A stretch of DNA of 64,000 nt from Jackrogersella multiformis (lineage: Eukaryota > Ascomycota > Sordariomycetes > Xylariales > Hypoxylaceae). Of the stretch, positions 11,611 to 24,247 are shown piece after piece; the stretch's first letter is position 1, and every line of letters starts with the position of its first letter. The stretch is from NCBI GenBank assembly GCA_902806575.1, contig CADCXD010000004.1, positions 2,976,001 to 3,040,000 of the forward strand, written 5' to 3'. A program made the translations under genes and the position numbers. The notes under the pieces were generated by a model that saw only the letters and a program-made list of their open reading frames with translations, was not told where the DNA came from and made no database searches.

Positions 11611-12214
11611 TCCCTTGGACGTTACGAGTGGTGTTTTGATAAGTGTGGTTTCTCATACGCGGCGACAGGGAGGACGAGTCGGAAGACCTGCGCTCTTTGC
11701 TTTCAGGCCGGAGTTTACTTGGGCTCGGGGGGAGGTTCGGGTCGCAACGAGCCGGGCAGGCGACGAGCAATAAAAATATAGGGGCTGAGCGCGGCGGGTG
11801 GAATTCTGATCTTTTAAAGCTTGCTAAGGCGCAATCTTGGTTATTGATACCTCCGGAGTTAATCCTACGCGGGAATTTACAGAGACTGGAACCGCTGGTT
11901 GGGTTGTTTTTGTCTGCCGAGAGCGTGAGAAAAAAACGAAGCTACATGATGGTTAACGGCCGATTGCATACCCATACCCCCTCACTACCGTCTATGTAAA
12001 GGACTAATTTGCTACTTTTAATAAATCCAATAAATGGGTATATACCTATGTATCATAAGTATTCTGGACATCTATATGTCTATATTGTCTCACCGAGAAA
12101 AATGCCTTGGGATAGAGGGGGCCAGGTGTTTAGGGGTATCTCGTTGAATTTTTAAGGGGTATCAGTAGTATCTAGTAGAAACGACAAGGGGAAGCTAGAC
12201 GTATGTCTTTTCAG
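11611..12214. other. Spacer between convergent bHLH and Pol iota genes
   Basis: About 600 bp holds the two 3' ends. A 118-codon frame at 11643-11999 has no recognisable features and probably lies in the bHLH 3' UTR. Nothing else is seen. Confidence 0.5.
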
Positions 12215-14275
12215 TCAGTCCCCAATGGTATGGAACCTCTCATGAGCTGACATTGCAAAGGCTGGGATGGCATGTCCGCAGAGATGACATCTTTCTGACT
12301 CGTCCTCTTCCTCCCAAACGTCGGCATCCGGGTCTAGCGATATTATCACCGGTTCGGATTCTTGTGTTCGTTCCTCCTCGGTATTAAGATCCACAATCTT
12401 TTGTTTTTCTTCTTCCTCTTCCTCCTCTTCTTCAACCCAAGCGGCGTCCTCAACGGGGTTTACATCGTACATCGAAGTAGCAGCATAATGCGCAGGCGCA
12501 GTGTCGTAGACAGTCCACTCCCTCAGCTTATTCTCCTGCGTCCGGAACATGTACCCGATGTCCCTCCCCCTTCCCGCTCCCGCCCCCGCGCCGCTCCCAG
12601 ACTCGCCGGGCCCCGCCACCGCGACCATGTTCGTCACGCAGATGTTGATCAGGGCCAGGTTCCACCCCTGCCGCTCCGGGTGCAGGCGCCGGAACAGCGG
12701 CAGCAGGGTTTCCGTGGCTAGCCGCTCGGCGACGGCCTCGACGCTTTCGTCTTTGAGGTTGAGCGCGAAGCTCGGGAGAGGCTGGCTGCGCGAGTTCCGG
12801 CCGAAGCTCTCTGGTGCGGCGGCGGAGGTAGACGCGGTGGTATTAGGCTTGGGCCGGCAGCGCGTGGAGAGGCGCAGCGTTTTCGGGTACGCGATCCAGC
12901 GCTGCTGCTGCTGCTGCGAGGTGGGATCCGAGGGGCTGGCGTCGTCGTCTACCACGAGGTCCACGCGCATGCGCCTGACGAGCGAAGTAGCAAGGGCGCG
13001 CAGCTCCCGCGCAGCCTCGGCCGGGGTGTTCAGCGGCCTCGACATGTACGTGTCCTCGATGCTGATCTGCGTCGGCACGTCGCTGGCCTCCTTGACCTCG
13101 GAGGCGTCGACGCCGTGGAGCAGGTTCCAGACTTTCTCGCCGCTACCGCGCTCGGCCCCGGGGCGGTCGAGGATCCGCTCCAGCTGGTCCGCGGACATGA
13201 ACGGGTGCAGCCGCACGTCGCGGACGGTTACCTTGGCGCCGGTTTCTAGGTCGTGGGGCACTGCGACTGTTTTTGTCGAGAGCACGTGGTCCTGGATCAG
13301 CTGCGCGATGCGCGAGCCGATGCCGGGGATCTGGCGCAGCTTGTGGCTGTCCATGAAGCCCTGGATAGCATCGTCGTGGAGATCGAGGAGTGTGGTTTGG
13401 TTCTTCGGCTTGTTCACGCTGCCGGCGAGCTTGGCGAGGGTTTTGTTCGTCGAGATGCCGCCGCTGGACGTGTATCCGAAGTCTTCCTCCAGCTTGAGAC
13501 GCAGGTAACCTGCTAAGTGCGATGCGAGGAGTAGGCGTACGCACAACGGGTTGTCCAGGAGGGTTGGGACATCTTTCGGGTCTACTGCCGGTTGCACACA
13601 TCCGAAAAACAGACTAGCATCGAAATTGAAACCCTTTTCAGGGTCCTGCCGGGAGAGTTGAAAGAATGAGTCCTGCAACGCGTTGCGGTTAAGCAGCTCC
13701 CGATTGTACTCCACCACGTTCGTGACATCAAGAAAGACCTCATCAAGCCCCAACCGTTCGACACGGTCATTCCAAGAATGCGATCTTAGGACCGACCATA
13801 GCTTCTTCGAAGCATCACGGAACGGGGTAAGGTCCTCGCCGTTAATAATCACGAGGTCCGGACAGATCTTCTGGGCCTCGGAGATGAGCATCAGCTTCTT
13901 GACGCCGCGCGCGCGGGCGGCGTAGTTGCACGTGGCTAGGATGCTCTTCTGCTTCACGCCCAGCGGCAGGCCCTTGAGCGCCGGGTTCGCGTTCTCGAAC
14001 ACGCTGGCGTAGAAGCAGTCGTAGTCCTGTACATGTACATCATGGTGTTAGTAACTTACTTAGTCAGGCAGCCAGGTAGGTTCTAAGTGTGAGATTTTAG
14101 ACCAGAGGATGGAGAAGTAGTGAGAAAGGGAAGGAAAAGGAAGGAGGGAAGAGAATATAGAGAGGAATTATAAAGATTTACGAACAAAATGTATGATGAC
14201 GCGGTCGTCCTTCCTCTTAGGAGGCCCGGCGGTGATCGTCTTGGCTCGTCCCGGCGTCAGCGCTATTGTCTTCAT
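12215..14275 (-). CDS. POLI: Y-family DNA polymerase iota (translesion synthesis)
   Basis: Exon 1 (14275-14186) and exon 2 (14026-12215) with a 159-nt intron give 633 residues. The splice restores the first catalytic motif: IIHF from exon 1 joins DYDCFYASV from exon 2 (residues 31-39). The second metal-binding motif is LGLDEVF with D125 and E126. TCNYAARARGVKK and NGEDLTPFRD segments are typical of Pol iota and eta. A helix-hairpin-helix (IPGIGSR) and a little-finger region follow. The C-terminus has an acidic run (ten Glu) and a C2H2 UBZ-type ubiquitin-binding finger: C610, C613, H625, H629. Y polymerases copy past damaged bases, and UBZ fingers bind ubiquitylated PCNA. Pol iota fits better than eta because of the short N-terminus and these motifs. 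Part of exon 2 (about 12550-13450) is notably GC-rich compared with its ends. Confidence 0.83.
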
Positions 14276-16119
14276 CTTGTTCCATTTTTAGGAACGGCCA
14301 CGCGGTCAGGTAGGCGGTGAATGAGCTTCGTGTTTAATGTGGCACGTAGCCACATATATGTGAATTAATATCACTCTAGCTGTTTGTGTAAAGGTAGTAT
14401 GGAAGTTGTAGTGTTTTGAAAGTTGATTATGATTCTTAAGGAGTAGGTACCTAGATACGTTGCTAGGTACCCACGATAACCAGCCGTAGATCCACTAGCC
14501 ACATTATGCAGGATGAAGTAATCCATGTGGCTTGCCTAGAATAGGGATAGGCAAGAGTTATTTAGGTGCTGACAGATCCGTTACATCCATTGTTTCTATT
14601 TTCTTTCCTATCCCTACAGAAGCAACTTTCGTCTCATCTACGTAAAACAAACATCAATTTTCTGGTAAAGAATTTAAATTATGGCCCCTGGATATTTCCA
14701 TCCTGGCACAGCTGCCCAGTTACCTGGCTTGCTTGTAGCCAAGAAGTGTTCTAATTGCGGCCGGTACCAGTAATAACAATAAATGTCACCAACCACATTC
14801 CTGTTACAGTCGGGGCCGAACAAAAATAACTCCATCCTGTACTGGAACAGACTGTCGTGTCTCGAGCAACATGGCTTCTTTATATAGGTGAGTAGGCTAG
14901 TTGATAAGTTGATCCCCTTTTTAGTATGTGGATTGATCGCCGGTCATAGTGTACATGCCAGCGTTACAACCAGATCTGTCCCAAGATAGGAAAACACTGA
15001 TGCGAATTTGCCATCCCCGAGCCTATCCAAACTGTCAGAGGTTCATTGGGGTTTCTGGCTTTATACATGATGTTTTCCATTGCCAAGCCGATGGGGTGGC
15101 GAGAATGTGGCGTATGCAATAGGAGGTTTGCATGGTCCGACAGTCCGTCTGCCCGTTTCTCAAATGAAGGACAGAATCCTCTGAGCCTGTGAGCGTGGTT
15201 CATAGTCACCTGCTGTTCTCAGCATGCATGCCGGCATGCTGGCACATTGGAAATCGGATATATGATTCAGCTGCCAATATATCACATTGAACATTCACCG
15301 CTTCACAAGTTCAAACTCCCTGAACATGTCAACCATATTAATATTTCCTCCGAAATGCGGGGAAAAGCCACCGTCGGTTGTCGACTTTGACAGAAATAGG
15401 CGCCAAAAAGGACTAAGAAGAAGCAAGAGGCGGCAATGGTATGCGCGAAGTGGCCCATTAGCCGACCTCGCCGTGTAAGCCATTGGTTATATATAACCGG
15501 GATCGTGCAGATAACCAGGGGTACGTCGGCGCTTGCGTCTTCGATCATCCCTTACTTTCTTAGCCCTCTTCCCTTTTTATAGCCAACCAAACATTCGGAT
15601 ATTAAAGGTGACTGCATCTTATTGTCGCAACCGTCCCACAACCGGTTAACTCCACACCTCTTTTTACCTTCCAATTTCAAAAGCTAACGTGGTTCGGATC
15701 CTCTAGTTGTGTTTTCCCACCTTCGTGATCCCTCCCCCCCCCCTCATCTCACGCCCAGGATGTTGTTGCTTCACGCTGCAGTTTGCATTAGTCTCATACT
15801 ACTCTAAGCGCCTGACTTATCAGGCTTCCCTCCCTTCCTTCCCTTCCCCTCGGGACCATCGGTCTCATTTATACTTGTAGCCAAGGGTTTTATATAGCCG
15901 CCGTGTTCCGTCTAACGGCATTTATCACACATCCATTTCACTTCTCCTGCCCCTTGTACATTCCGGCCGGCTGGGAGGTTGTTTGGAAGTCCTCGTCTGC
16001 TGGTGGTACAGACCGAGAGGCATCACTCAACAACCTTTCCTTTCACTACTTTCTTACCCTTCGTAAATTTCTAAAGTTTGTATCTTGACGGACGGATTAC
16101 ACAAACCGATTTTCTCATC
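14276..16119. other. Divergent spacer with promoters of POLI and the 16120 gene
   Basis: About 1.8 kb separates two divergent genes. From about 15640 it becomes pyrimidine-rich with a C run near 15730, as expected for the leader of the plus-strand gene. Several short open frames (for example 14964-15209) show no family features. Confidence 0.5.
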
Positions 16120-17511
16120 ATGTTGGGTCCCGAGTCATCCAAGAGACCGAAATTATCTCTTCAGACAAGGTCCTCAACGGGACTAAGCACTAGATCGACG
16201 AGGGTGTTGTCAAATGTTAATCCCAGGTCGCCGACGGCTTTCAATACCCTCTCGAATAGATATGTCACTGCCATTGAAAGGTCGACGCCGACTCAGTCGA
16301 CCCCCATAACAGCTATCAATCATCTTCAACCTTTAAAGCTCCAGACTGATCCTGAGTCTCTGAAGACTCGTCAGCCGAGAGTAGATACGCCGTTCACCGC
16401 GACGTTGCCCGATACTCCACTATCTGCCAATCCTATCTCACCAGCCCAGCAGATGGATATAATCTTCCCGAGTACTATGACATCAACCCCTCCTATGTCT
16501 GCCGGGCCAGTTGACTCATCCGAATCTAACAAGTTCACGTTCGGCTCTGCCGACTCGAGAAAACAGTCATATCCATATTCACCAGCTCAAACTCGGCGCC
16601 GGGTGATTTATGGACCTTTTGGGACACCTGCAAAAGCGCCTTATACTAGAGACAGGTCCCTTCATAGTATACTACGAAACTCACCTTTACCACCCCAAAG
16701 CGCCAAATCACCCATTTCTCCTAGGAGGCAATCACGTCGGCTGCAAGAGAGAGTCAATAAGCATGTGGGATATGTGTCTCCGTTGACACAGACTATTACG
16801 ACCGAGAAATATATCAAGTCTCACGTCGACCTCCTTGCGGATGATGCATCTCCATATACACCCTCACCAATCGCAGAGGACTCCAATATGATACTTGATC
16901 TGGCAATGGCGTATACGGGCGACGAGACGCGCGATGGTGGGGAGACTCCGGGGCCTTTCGAGGAAATGCGGAGGCGTCTGAATGGACTGGGCACAGAAAC
17001 GCCAATTCACTCGCCGAGGCCAGACGGTATCCGCAAACGCAAAAGGAAGGATAGGAGGCGGAAGTGGGTTTGGACTATAGGGCAAGACGAGGAGGACAAC
17101 GAGAGTGGTGCAATAACTGCTCTCAAAGATAGTCCGGAACCTTTTGGCCCTAGAATCTTGGCGCCTACGTCTGTCCCTGTGATCCGCGTACCTATCCCTA
17201 CGCCGGCGAAGGCATCCACACCGGAGCCCCTGACTGCGATTAAAATCAGCGTTGAGTCCATCGGGTCGGGGTCGGACATGGCTATGGATCGGATGGACGT
17301 CGAGATGCCTGATGCGAGCAACAGACTCTTGAGAAGGGGTACAATGCCTCGCAGTTTCGACATAGATATGAAGACGCCAACGGTAGCGGTACCCAGCGTA
17401 GAGCAGCCGGATATAGAGCGGCTTGGATCTGTGGACCCAATGGACCCCGAGACAGGAACTAGAAGGGACACGCCCATCCCTCCCGACCTAATAATTAACG
17501 AGAAGCCCTGA
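16120..17511 (+). CDS. Unrecognised Ser/Pro/Thr-rich protein with a basic RKW patch
   Basis: A single exon of 464 codons from the ATG at 16120. I do not recognise a catalytic fold. The sequence is mostly low complexity, rich in Ser, Thr and Pro with many SP/TP sites, so it looks disordered and may be phosphorylated. A striking feature is a very basic block (RKRKRKDRRRK, about residues 307-317) followed at once by an aromatic KWVWTIG; this looks like a nuclear or nucleic-acid binding patch and the part most likely to be conserved. I believe similar proteins occur in other filamentous ascomycetes, sometimes under misleading enzyme names, but could not check. The GC content and uninterrupted frame favour a real gene. 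Function unknown. Confidence 0.7.
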   Translation: MLGPESSKRPKLSLQTRSSTGLSTRSTRVLSNVNPRSPTAFNTLSNRYVTAIERSTPTQSTPITAINHLQPLKLQTDPESLKTRQPRVDTPFTATLPDTPLSANPISPAQQMDIIFPSTMTSTPPMSAGPVDSSESNKFTFGSADSRKQSYPYSPAQTRRRVIYGPFGTPAKAPYTRDRSLHSILRNSPLPPQSAKSPISPRRQSRRLQERVNKHVGYVSPLTQTITTEKYIKSHVDLLADDASPYTPSPIAEDSNMILDLAMAYTGDETRDGGETPGPFEEMRRRLNGLGTETPIHSPRPDGIRKRKRKDRRRKWVWTIGQDEEDNESGAITALKDSPEPFGPRILAPTSVPVIRVPIPTPAKASTPEPLTAIKISVESIGSGSDMAMDRMDVEMPDASNRLLRRGTMPRSFDIDMKTPTVAVPSVEQPDIERLGSVDPMDPETGTRRDTPIPPDLIINEKP

Positions 17512-19188
17512 CTCGCGGGGCCAGATAGTGTCCATTTGCGACGGCGGGAGGGCTACGAAGTGATGGAATATTTCAGACGACAGGCGGGGAGACGGTCTAT
17601 TTCAACCCGAGGAGACGGGAAATGATGGAAGCTTATACGCATACCGCAAGGCATTTAGGTGCATTGGGCGGTCTGTTCGGTCTAACATAGGCGTTATTCG
17701 ATACCATTGCATTATGGGATTTTATTTATGGTATGGTTACGTGCAATGGTTAAGTATACGATGTTATATGATGGATATGAAAAAAAAATGAATACAATTC
17801 AACATAAGTTACCTACACAATGACTTAGTCCAAGACTGATACGTGCATGAAGTCCTCTCGATTGATGTAATCGTAAACCTCCTTACCTCTAGGTACTCGG
17901 TTGAAGTCTACCTAGACAAAGACATTTACCAGCTCGGATGGGAATTGGATTGAAACAAGTATCGGGTCGTCGGCATGCTAGGCTGCTAGGCAAGAAATTA
18001 ATCTTGATTGACTACCCGTGTTAACGTCTAGGTTCTAGATGCCGTATGACGCAACCTGGTCCTCTCGAGTCTCGACCCTAGTTGTAGATCAGTCCGTGCT
18101 TCTCCCCGCCTTCAGCCCACGCCCACGTTACAACGGGCATGCCATGCTTTCATTCGCTAATCTAGGTATCTATCGGCTACGGTAATAGAACTATTTTTAT
18201 TTCTTCCTTGGTTGGCGAAAAGGGCTTAGGAAGATAAGCGTAACATCATTGACGATCGAGGTTCGTCCCATGGTTATAACTGCTTGTCCGCGCGTTTGAA
18301 GGTCAGAAGAAGTCATGAAGGGATTGTTTTATTGGTATTTAGAATTGATATTAGAAGTTAAGGATCTCTCCTCGTTGACTTATAATGTAAAGACACATTA
18401 CACAGGTAAGTACTAGATGGTAAGTACTACAGTAGATATGAGACAATCCAATTCTTAAAAAGGTAACTTCGATAATGAAGCAGGTAACATAGTCATTGAA
18501 GATCGTGACAAGATTAAGTACCTAGGTATGGGATGGAAAGTTCGAAACAGGCAACGTACCTAGGTACCGGTAAGTAAATGAATCGTCCCAGTCCGGTGGT
18601 TCGTTCATCGCCCTTGGGTCTTGGCCCTCGGCTTTATGATGGTGGTAGTATCCAGGTATCCAGGTATCGTAGCTCGATATGCGCAATGGGCTAGGCTTTA
18701 GTGGGTCTATTAATCCCTGTTTAACTTCCAAGGTTGGAGAAAAGTACCTAGGTACCTAGACATCCTAGCTCTTTATAAGAATTTGGTGGTCCACCGACGT
18801 CATACACTTTACACGGCATACGATTCATCTACATAATTTCAGCTCAAAGAGGAGAACGAATGAAATATGATGTCTGTCAATTCAAAGGCAGCTTTAGACT
18901 AGAGTAGCTATGTAATCAACAAATTCCTAAACCTCGACCTAGTTTTCCATTTTCCATTTTACCTACCTACCTACCTAACCTAGGTACTCACATCTTCCAG
19001 AGTCTTCACTTGAAGATAATAAGAGACTTCTTATACTACTATTAGTCTTAATAGGTAGCTCACCACATAAAGGGTGGAAGCCAATTACTTTCAATAATCC
19101 ATATAGTAAATCTCTATTATAGTCATACACCTTAGAGAAGCTATTCTATGTATTATAGAACCTCTCTGCCTCAGTAATACCCTACGCC
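17512..19188. other. AT-rich spacer with repeated TACCTAGGTA palindromes
   Basis: No gene is seen in 1.7 kb. Three exact TACCTAGGTA palindromes occur at 18519, 18557 and 18745, and a tetramer run (ACCTACCTACCTACCT) starts at 18961. The last 300 bp should be the promoter of the Mug190-like gene. Confidence 0.6.
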
Positions 19189-22100
19189 ATGGCTTCTGAG
19201 CAGCAGCATTATCCCGGTGGTCACTATTCCGGCCTCAATCGAATCCCTAACATAAAAGAATTCGTCGCTTCTCTTGACAAGGACAAGAAGGAGCGAGATG
19301 CTAAGATCGATGCTGATCTCAAAGCTAATAGGAAGAATGGGGACATCGTTACGGAGCACAAAAACGAGGTTGATTCGGAAAAGAAATACGGAAAAGTTGT
19401 CACGGATCCTGTGACTGGAAACCAGGTTACTATCGACGATGCCAATGCCGACTTTATGAAAGCCGCACAGGAGCCAAGTGTAAGTTATACATAGCTAGAA
19501 AGTGAAGACTTGTCTTCTTAACTGAATTCCACTTAGCTTTCTGTTCCGAATGCGAATCTTGGTAAAGAGACGACGGCTAAAACTGAAGCGACGCAATCAG
19601 GGGAAGAATACAGACAAGCTCAAGATATAACAGCACCACCCGACCCAGTGGCTACAGGGGCTACTTCAGATGTGCCAATCCATGGCGAGAAGACCAATAT
19701 CCTCTTCCATCCGACCCCATCTGTTAGCTATGAGCCCATGTACGCTGTTATAGAACAAAGGGCAACAGTGCTATGTGCCGGTGTATTTTTCGCTATCATC
19801 CTGGTGGGCAAACTCTTCGGAGGCAGCCTGCTAGGCTTGATCCCATTGTCTATATGCGTGTCCTCCGGGGTTTTCCTATGGATGAAGGACTTAGTAAGAC
19901 AAGGCCGGGACATCGAATGGTCAAGCGAGCAAAAGCGCGGAGAGACTGCCGTTGCTAATTTAATCCCCGAATCTGTCGAATGGATGAACACTCTGCTCGG
20001 AATCGTGTGGGGTCTTATTAACCCCGATATGTTTGCCGCTGTAGCTGATACCCTCGAAGTATGTATCCCATTCTTACCTTGTTTACACGTATAACTGAAA
20101 TGGATGCTTACAAAAACTAGGATGTTATGCAAGCTTCTGTCCCGGGCATCATAGAGAACGTTAAGGTAGCCGATATCAACCAGGGCAACAACCCCATTCG
20201 AATCCTAAGTCTCCGGGCTCTTCCAGATCATCACATGAAGGAAGTGAAGGATGAGATGCACAAGGAAAACGAAAAGACCAAAGACCCACAGGAGCTCGCT
20301 GCTGATGAAGAGGGCGGTGACTATTACAACTTAGAGGTATCATTTGCCTATCACGCGAGGCCCTCCGCTGAGACCGTGTCTGCGAAAGCTCAGAATATGG
20401 GCATGCAATTAGTATTCTACCTCGGCGTTAAAGGATTATTTGGGATTCCCTTGCCTATTTGTATGTGATAAAACTGGTTGGATTTATTATAATTGCTAAC
20501 TGTCAGTAGGGGTCGAATTAACCGGCTTGGTGGGCACTGTTCGGCTTAGACTTCAAATGTCTCCTGAGCCGCCGTTCCTGAAAACAGTCACCATGACTCT
20601 CATGGGAGTCCCTAAGGTCCAGGCAGGTTGCACTCCTATGATCGAGCGCGGTGTCAACATCCTCAACTTACCGGTCATTTCCAACTTTGTCAACTGGGCC
20701 ATTAAGACTGCTGCTAGTATGTATGTCGCGCCCAAGTCCTTGACGCTTGAGCTCGGCAAGATGTTGTCAGGGGACGATATCCAGAAGGACACCAGTGCTT
20801 TGGGTATACTCTTCATTCGCATCCACAAGGCTACTGGACTGTCGAAACAAGACAGACGAGGTTCCGAAGGTGGCGGTTCCGACCCCTATATTACCGTCAG
20901 CTTCTCTAAGTTTGGCAAGCCCATGTACTGTACTCGTGTCATCCAGGATGATCTCAACCCCGTTTTTGAGGAGACCTGTGCCCTCTCCGTCACTGCCGAC
21001 CTCATCAAGGCAGATGAGCAGCTGTCAATGGAACTATGGGACAGTGACCGGTCTAGTGCCGATGATGTAGTTGGTAAAGTCGAACTCTCGCTACAGAAGC
21101 TCATCCAACACCCCGGCAAGATGTTCCAACAAGTTTCCAAACTTCGAGGCCTTAAAGCCGAGAGCAGCATGCCAGGCGAACTTTACTGGGAAGTTGGCTA
21201 CTTTGGCAAGACTAAATTCCGCCCCGCCCTACGGACAGATGGTAAGGACCTCACCTTGCCGATGGAGATTCGTGACAATAAGGAACTACAAGACGACAAG
21301 GGGGCCATCCAGAACGAAGAAGAAGATGCTGTTGTGCATACACCCCCTGACCCGCTGTGGCCTTCTGGTATTCTCGGTATCGTCGTTCACCAGATCGTAA
21401 ACCTCGAGCTGGAGAATGTCAAGGGATCTGAAGGTGGGAAGCGTACAGGGGGTAGGGAGTACGAACCCGCCCGCGATGCTGGCGAGATCAAGGAGGAGTC
21501 GAGCAAGAAATTACCGAGCGCTTATTGTACCATTCTGCTCAACGATGAACTGGTAGGTTTTGATGCCATGATGTGTCTTTTTTCTACTAATACATACTCT
21601 ATAGGTTTACAAGACTCGAACGAAGGCTGTCTCCTCTAAGCCAATATTCAATGCTGGTAGCGAACGTTTCGTTCGAGATTGGAGATCTGCTATCGTTACA
21701 CTCACGGTTCGGGACTCTCGTAACAGACAGCACGATCCTATCATTGGCGTCGTACCTATGAAGCTCTCCGATCTCCTGCAGACGAGCAGCCAGGTGAGTT
21801 AAACACTATTGCCATCTAGCTCGTTCGAAAAGCTGATAATGAATGGATAGGTCACACGGTGGTATCCATTAGATGGCGGGATTGGCTTTGGCCGTGTTCG
21901 CATCTCCTTGCTATTCCGATCTGTCGAACTCAAGCTACCACCGTCGCAGCTCGGCTGGGATGTAGGCACATTCGAATTTACGTCAGACAAGATTACCTCG
22001 ACCTTCGCCGGCTCGGGCAAAGGCCATGTGAAGCTACGTCTGAGAACAGGCGGCAGCTCCGCGACAATTAAGCGCGAGCATTGCAGCGTGGAAGGCGACA

Positions 22101-23122
22101 ATCTAGAATGGACCATCAGAGACGAAACCCAAAACTCGCGCCCACGCCTCCCGGTCAGGTACCGGTATCGATCCCCCGTCTTCTTTGAGCTCCACCTCGC
22201 GGGCAAGCGCCACGTCGAGTACTTCGCCGCGGTCTGGCTGCAAGAGCTAGTCGACAGCGAGGACCAGGACTTCGACATCCCCGTGTGGAAGTGCAATAAC
22301 GCCATGCGGCTGTCGCAAAACTTCATCACGTCCGCCAACGCTAGCACGATTCCCGATATCAAGATCGAGGAGGTCGGCCGCCTGCGCTTTAGGGGACGCT
22401 TCAAGGCTGGCACCGACCGCGACCACTTGCGCTTTGTGAGCGATAACGACTCACGCGAGACCATCGAGACGTGGGAGGCGTGCTTCGCTGAAGGTGTTCG
22501 CCAGGAGGAGGTCGAGAAGACGGTGCCGACTACGGTCCAGAAGCTGCACGACGACTCGCTGACGCACGGGCGGGATGTCCTTGCGACGGTCCCCGAGGAG
22601 GACATGAGGAAGTGGCTGTCGAGAGACGGGACAGACTGGAGCGGCGCGTTCGGGACGGATCCCACCAAGCTGATGACGGGCGGCGAAGGCCGCGAGGAGC
22701 CCGAATATGAGGATGACGACGAAGAATCAGAACTCGCGGACGGCACACCCAACTCACCCGCCCCGAACCAGGAGCCCGAAGAGGACCTCGGCATCAACGA
22801 CGCCACATCCTCGCTCTCCGAGCCCAACGGCAACGGCAGCGGGCGGCCAAGCTCGAGCGAGAGCAGCACCGCCGACGCGCTAGCCCGATCTACGACCACG
22901 ACTTCGAACAAAAGCAAGAGCAGCAGCAGGAACCCCATCAGACAGTACAAGGACTACCGGGAGCGCAGCCGGGACCTGCACCGCCAGCATCGCGGGCTCA
23001 TGCAGTGGCGGCCGCTGCGCAACGCGCAGTTCGCTAAGGACGAGGCCAAGTACGCCATACGCCGCGTCACGCACATGGGCGCGCTGAGCGGCAGGCAGCC
23101 CGATGTCGAGACTGAGGTGTAA
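19189..23122 (+). CDS. SMP/C2-domain lipid-transfer tether, Mug190-like
   Basis: Six exons: 19189-19479, 19537-20058, 20121-20460, 20510-21552, 21605-21793 and 21851-23122, all in phase, giving 1218 residues. After a charged N-terminus, a hydrophobic segment at about 176-214 looks like an ER membrane hairpin. The region at about 230-470 fits an SMP lipid-binding domain (LINPDMFAAVADTLEDVM, then PIWVELTGLVGTVRLRLQM in pieces). A C2 domain starts near 482 (ILFIRIHKATGL...SDPYITVSF, with the calcium-type Asp in SDPY), and a second starts near 672 (GILGIVVHQIVNLE). The C-terminus is acidic then basic. This plan matches the fission-yeast mug190 family and, more loosely, tricalbins and extended synaptotagmins, which move lipids at ER-plasma membrane contacts. 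Every intron has GT...AG with CTNAC-like branch sites. Confidence 0.83.
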
Positions 23123-24247
23123 AGGGGGGGAATATAATAATGTTTCTTTCGTAAGATTGGATGGCGGGATGGAGGAATCGTGAGTATTATTATGGGTTGG
23201 GATGATGGATGAGGGGTGGAGAGGTTGGAGTTAAGGGATAGGGGGAAGACATCACATTGTGAATGAGAATCGGGTATGAACTTGTTATACTGTATACGTA
23301 ATGGTTAGTGTTAGTGTAGAATGAGTTATGAAATCCTCAAAAATGGTCATTGCCTTGTTATATCATCAAGTCATACGACGGAACTTATTTAGTATATCGT
23401 AATGGAGATGATTATTCATAAATATACTTCGACTAGAATGTCATTACGTATATGATTTCTTAAAATTACTTAGGCACCTATCTTGAATAAGCTCTCGAGG
23501 TATACAGGTCTTATCACTTACCTAACCCTTGAAAACCTAGGGCTAAAATCTTTTTACAAATGGTTAAAAAATCAACAGGAAATAGGTACTCTGCTGTATC
23601 AGAAATAAAGACAAAGCAATATAGGCCAACCAAATAAACCATGCCGCCCTTGGAGCAAAAGGAGAAGGGGCACAGTGAATAAGAGATCGTGGTCGAAGTT
23701 CGCTCTTCCTTGACGTAAAATTGAGATAAGCCATGGGGATCAAGGCAGAAATATCTCAGAGTGTATGCAAGGTATATCCATCTCGTACAAGACGAAGGAA
23801 TGGTAGGTATGGGTAGGGATTTGAAAGGGGCAGAGGGGAACGGGGATTGGGGATTGGGATTGGAGAAAATGGGTTACGACCCTCGTCTCTGTTGGCTGGA
23901 ATAATATTTTTTTCATTCATTCAATACCTAGCATGACGGCATACTGTCGTGGGTGCTCCGTCTCTCGTGGGAAGCCCGGTATATACTTCCTTTCCTCATG
24001 TACATTCATCCCCCCGTGTAGTTTTGTGCGCCTGGTGTTTCCGTATGATACACGTCTTTGTACAAATAGAGCGACGATTCCGGGGGCAGGGGCCGTTCGT
24101 TTCGGCAGATCGTCATCACACATACGCGCTCTTTCCCTCCCAAGCGCCTTCCGTTCCGTTCTTCCGCTATAGCGAGAAGCCTCCCTTTTTTTTCCCCCGG
24201 GGCCGAAGACGGCGGGCCGAGGGGATAAGATCAGCAGAGACTTACTC
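23123..24247. other. Spacer between convergent Mug190-like and mL61 genes
   Basis: About 1.1 kb holds both 3' ends. A 229-codon plus-strand frame (23949-24638) overlaps the mL61 coding strand and is treated as its shadow. Nothing else is seen. Confidence 0.55.

Noticed and set aside
12549..13508. A 319-codon plus-strand frame opposite POLI
   Set aside because: Shadow of the GC-rich part of the polymerase gene; Arg/Ser-rich noise.
21799..22950. A 383-codon minus-strand frame in the Mug190-like gene
   Set aside because: Antisense shadow; crosses an intron of the real gene and has no domain.
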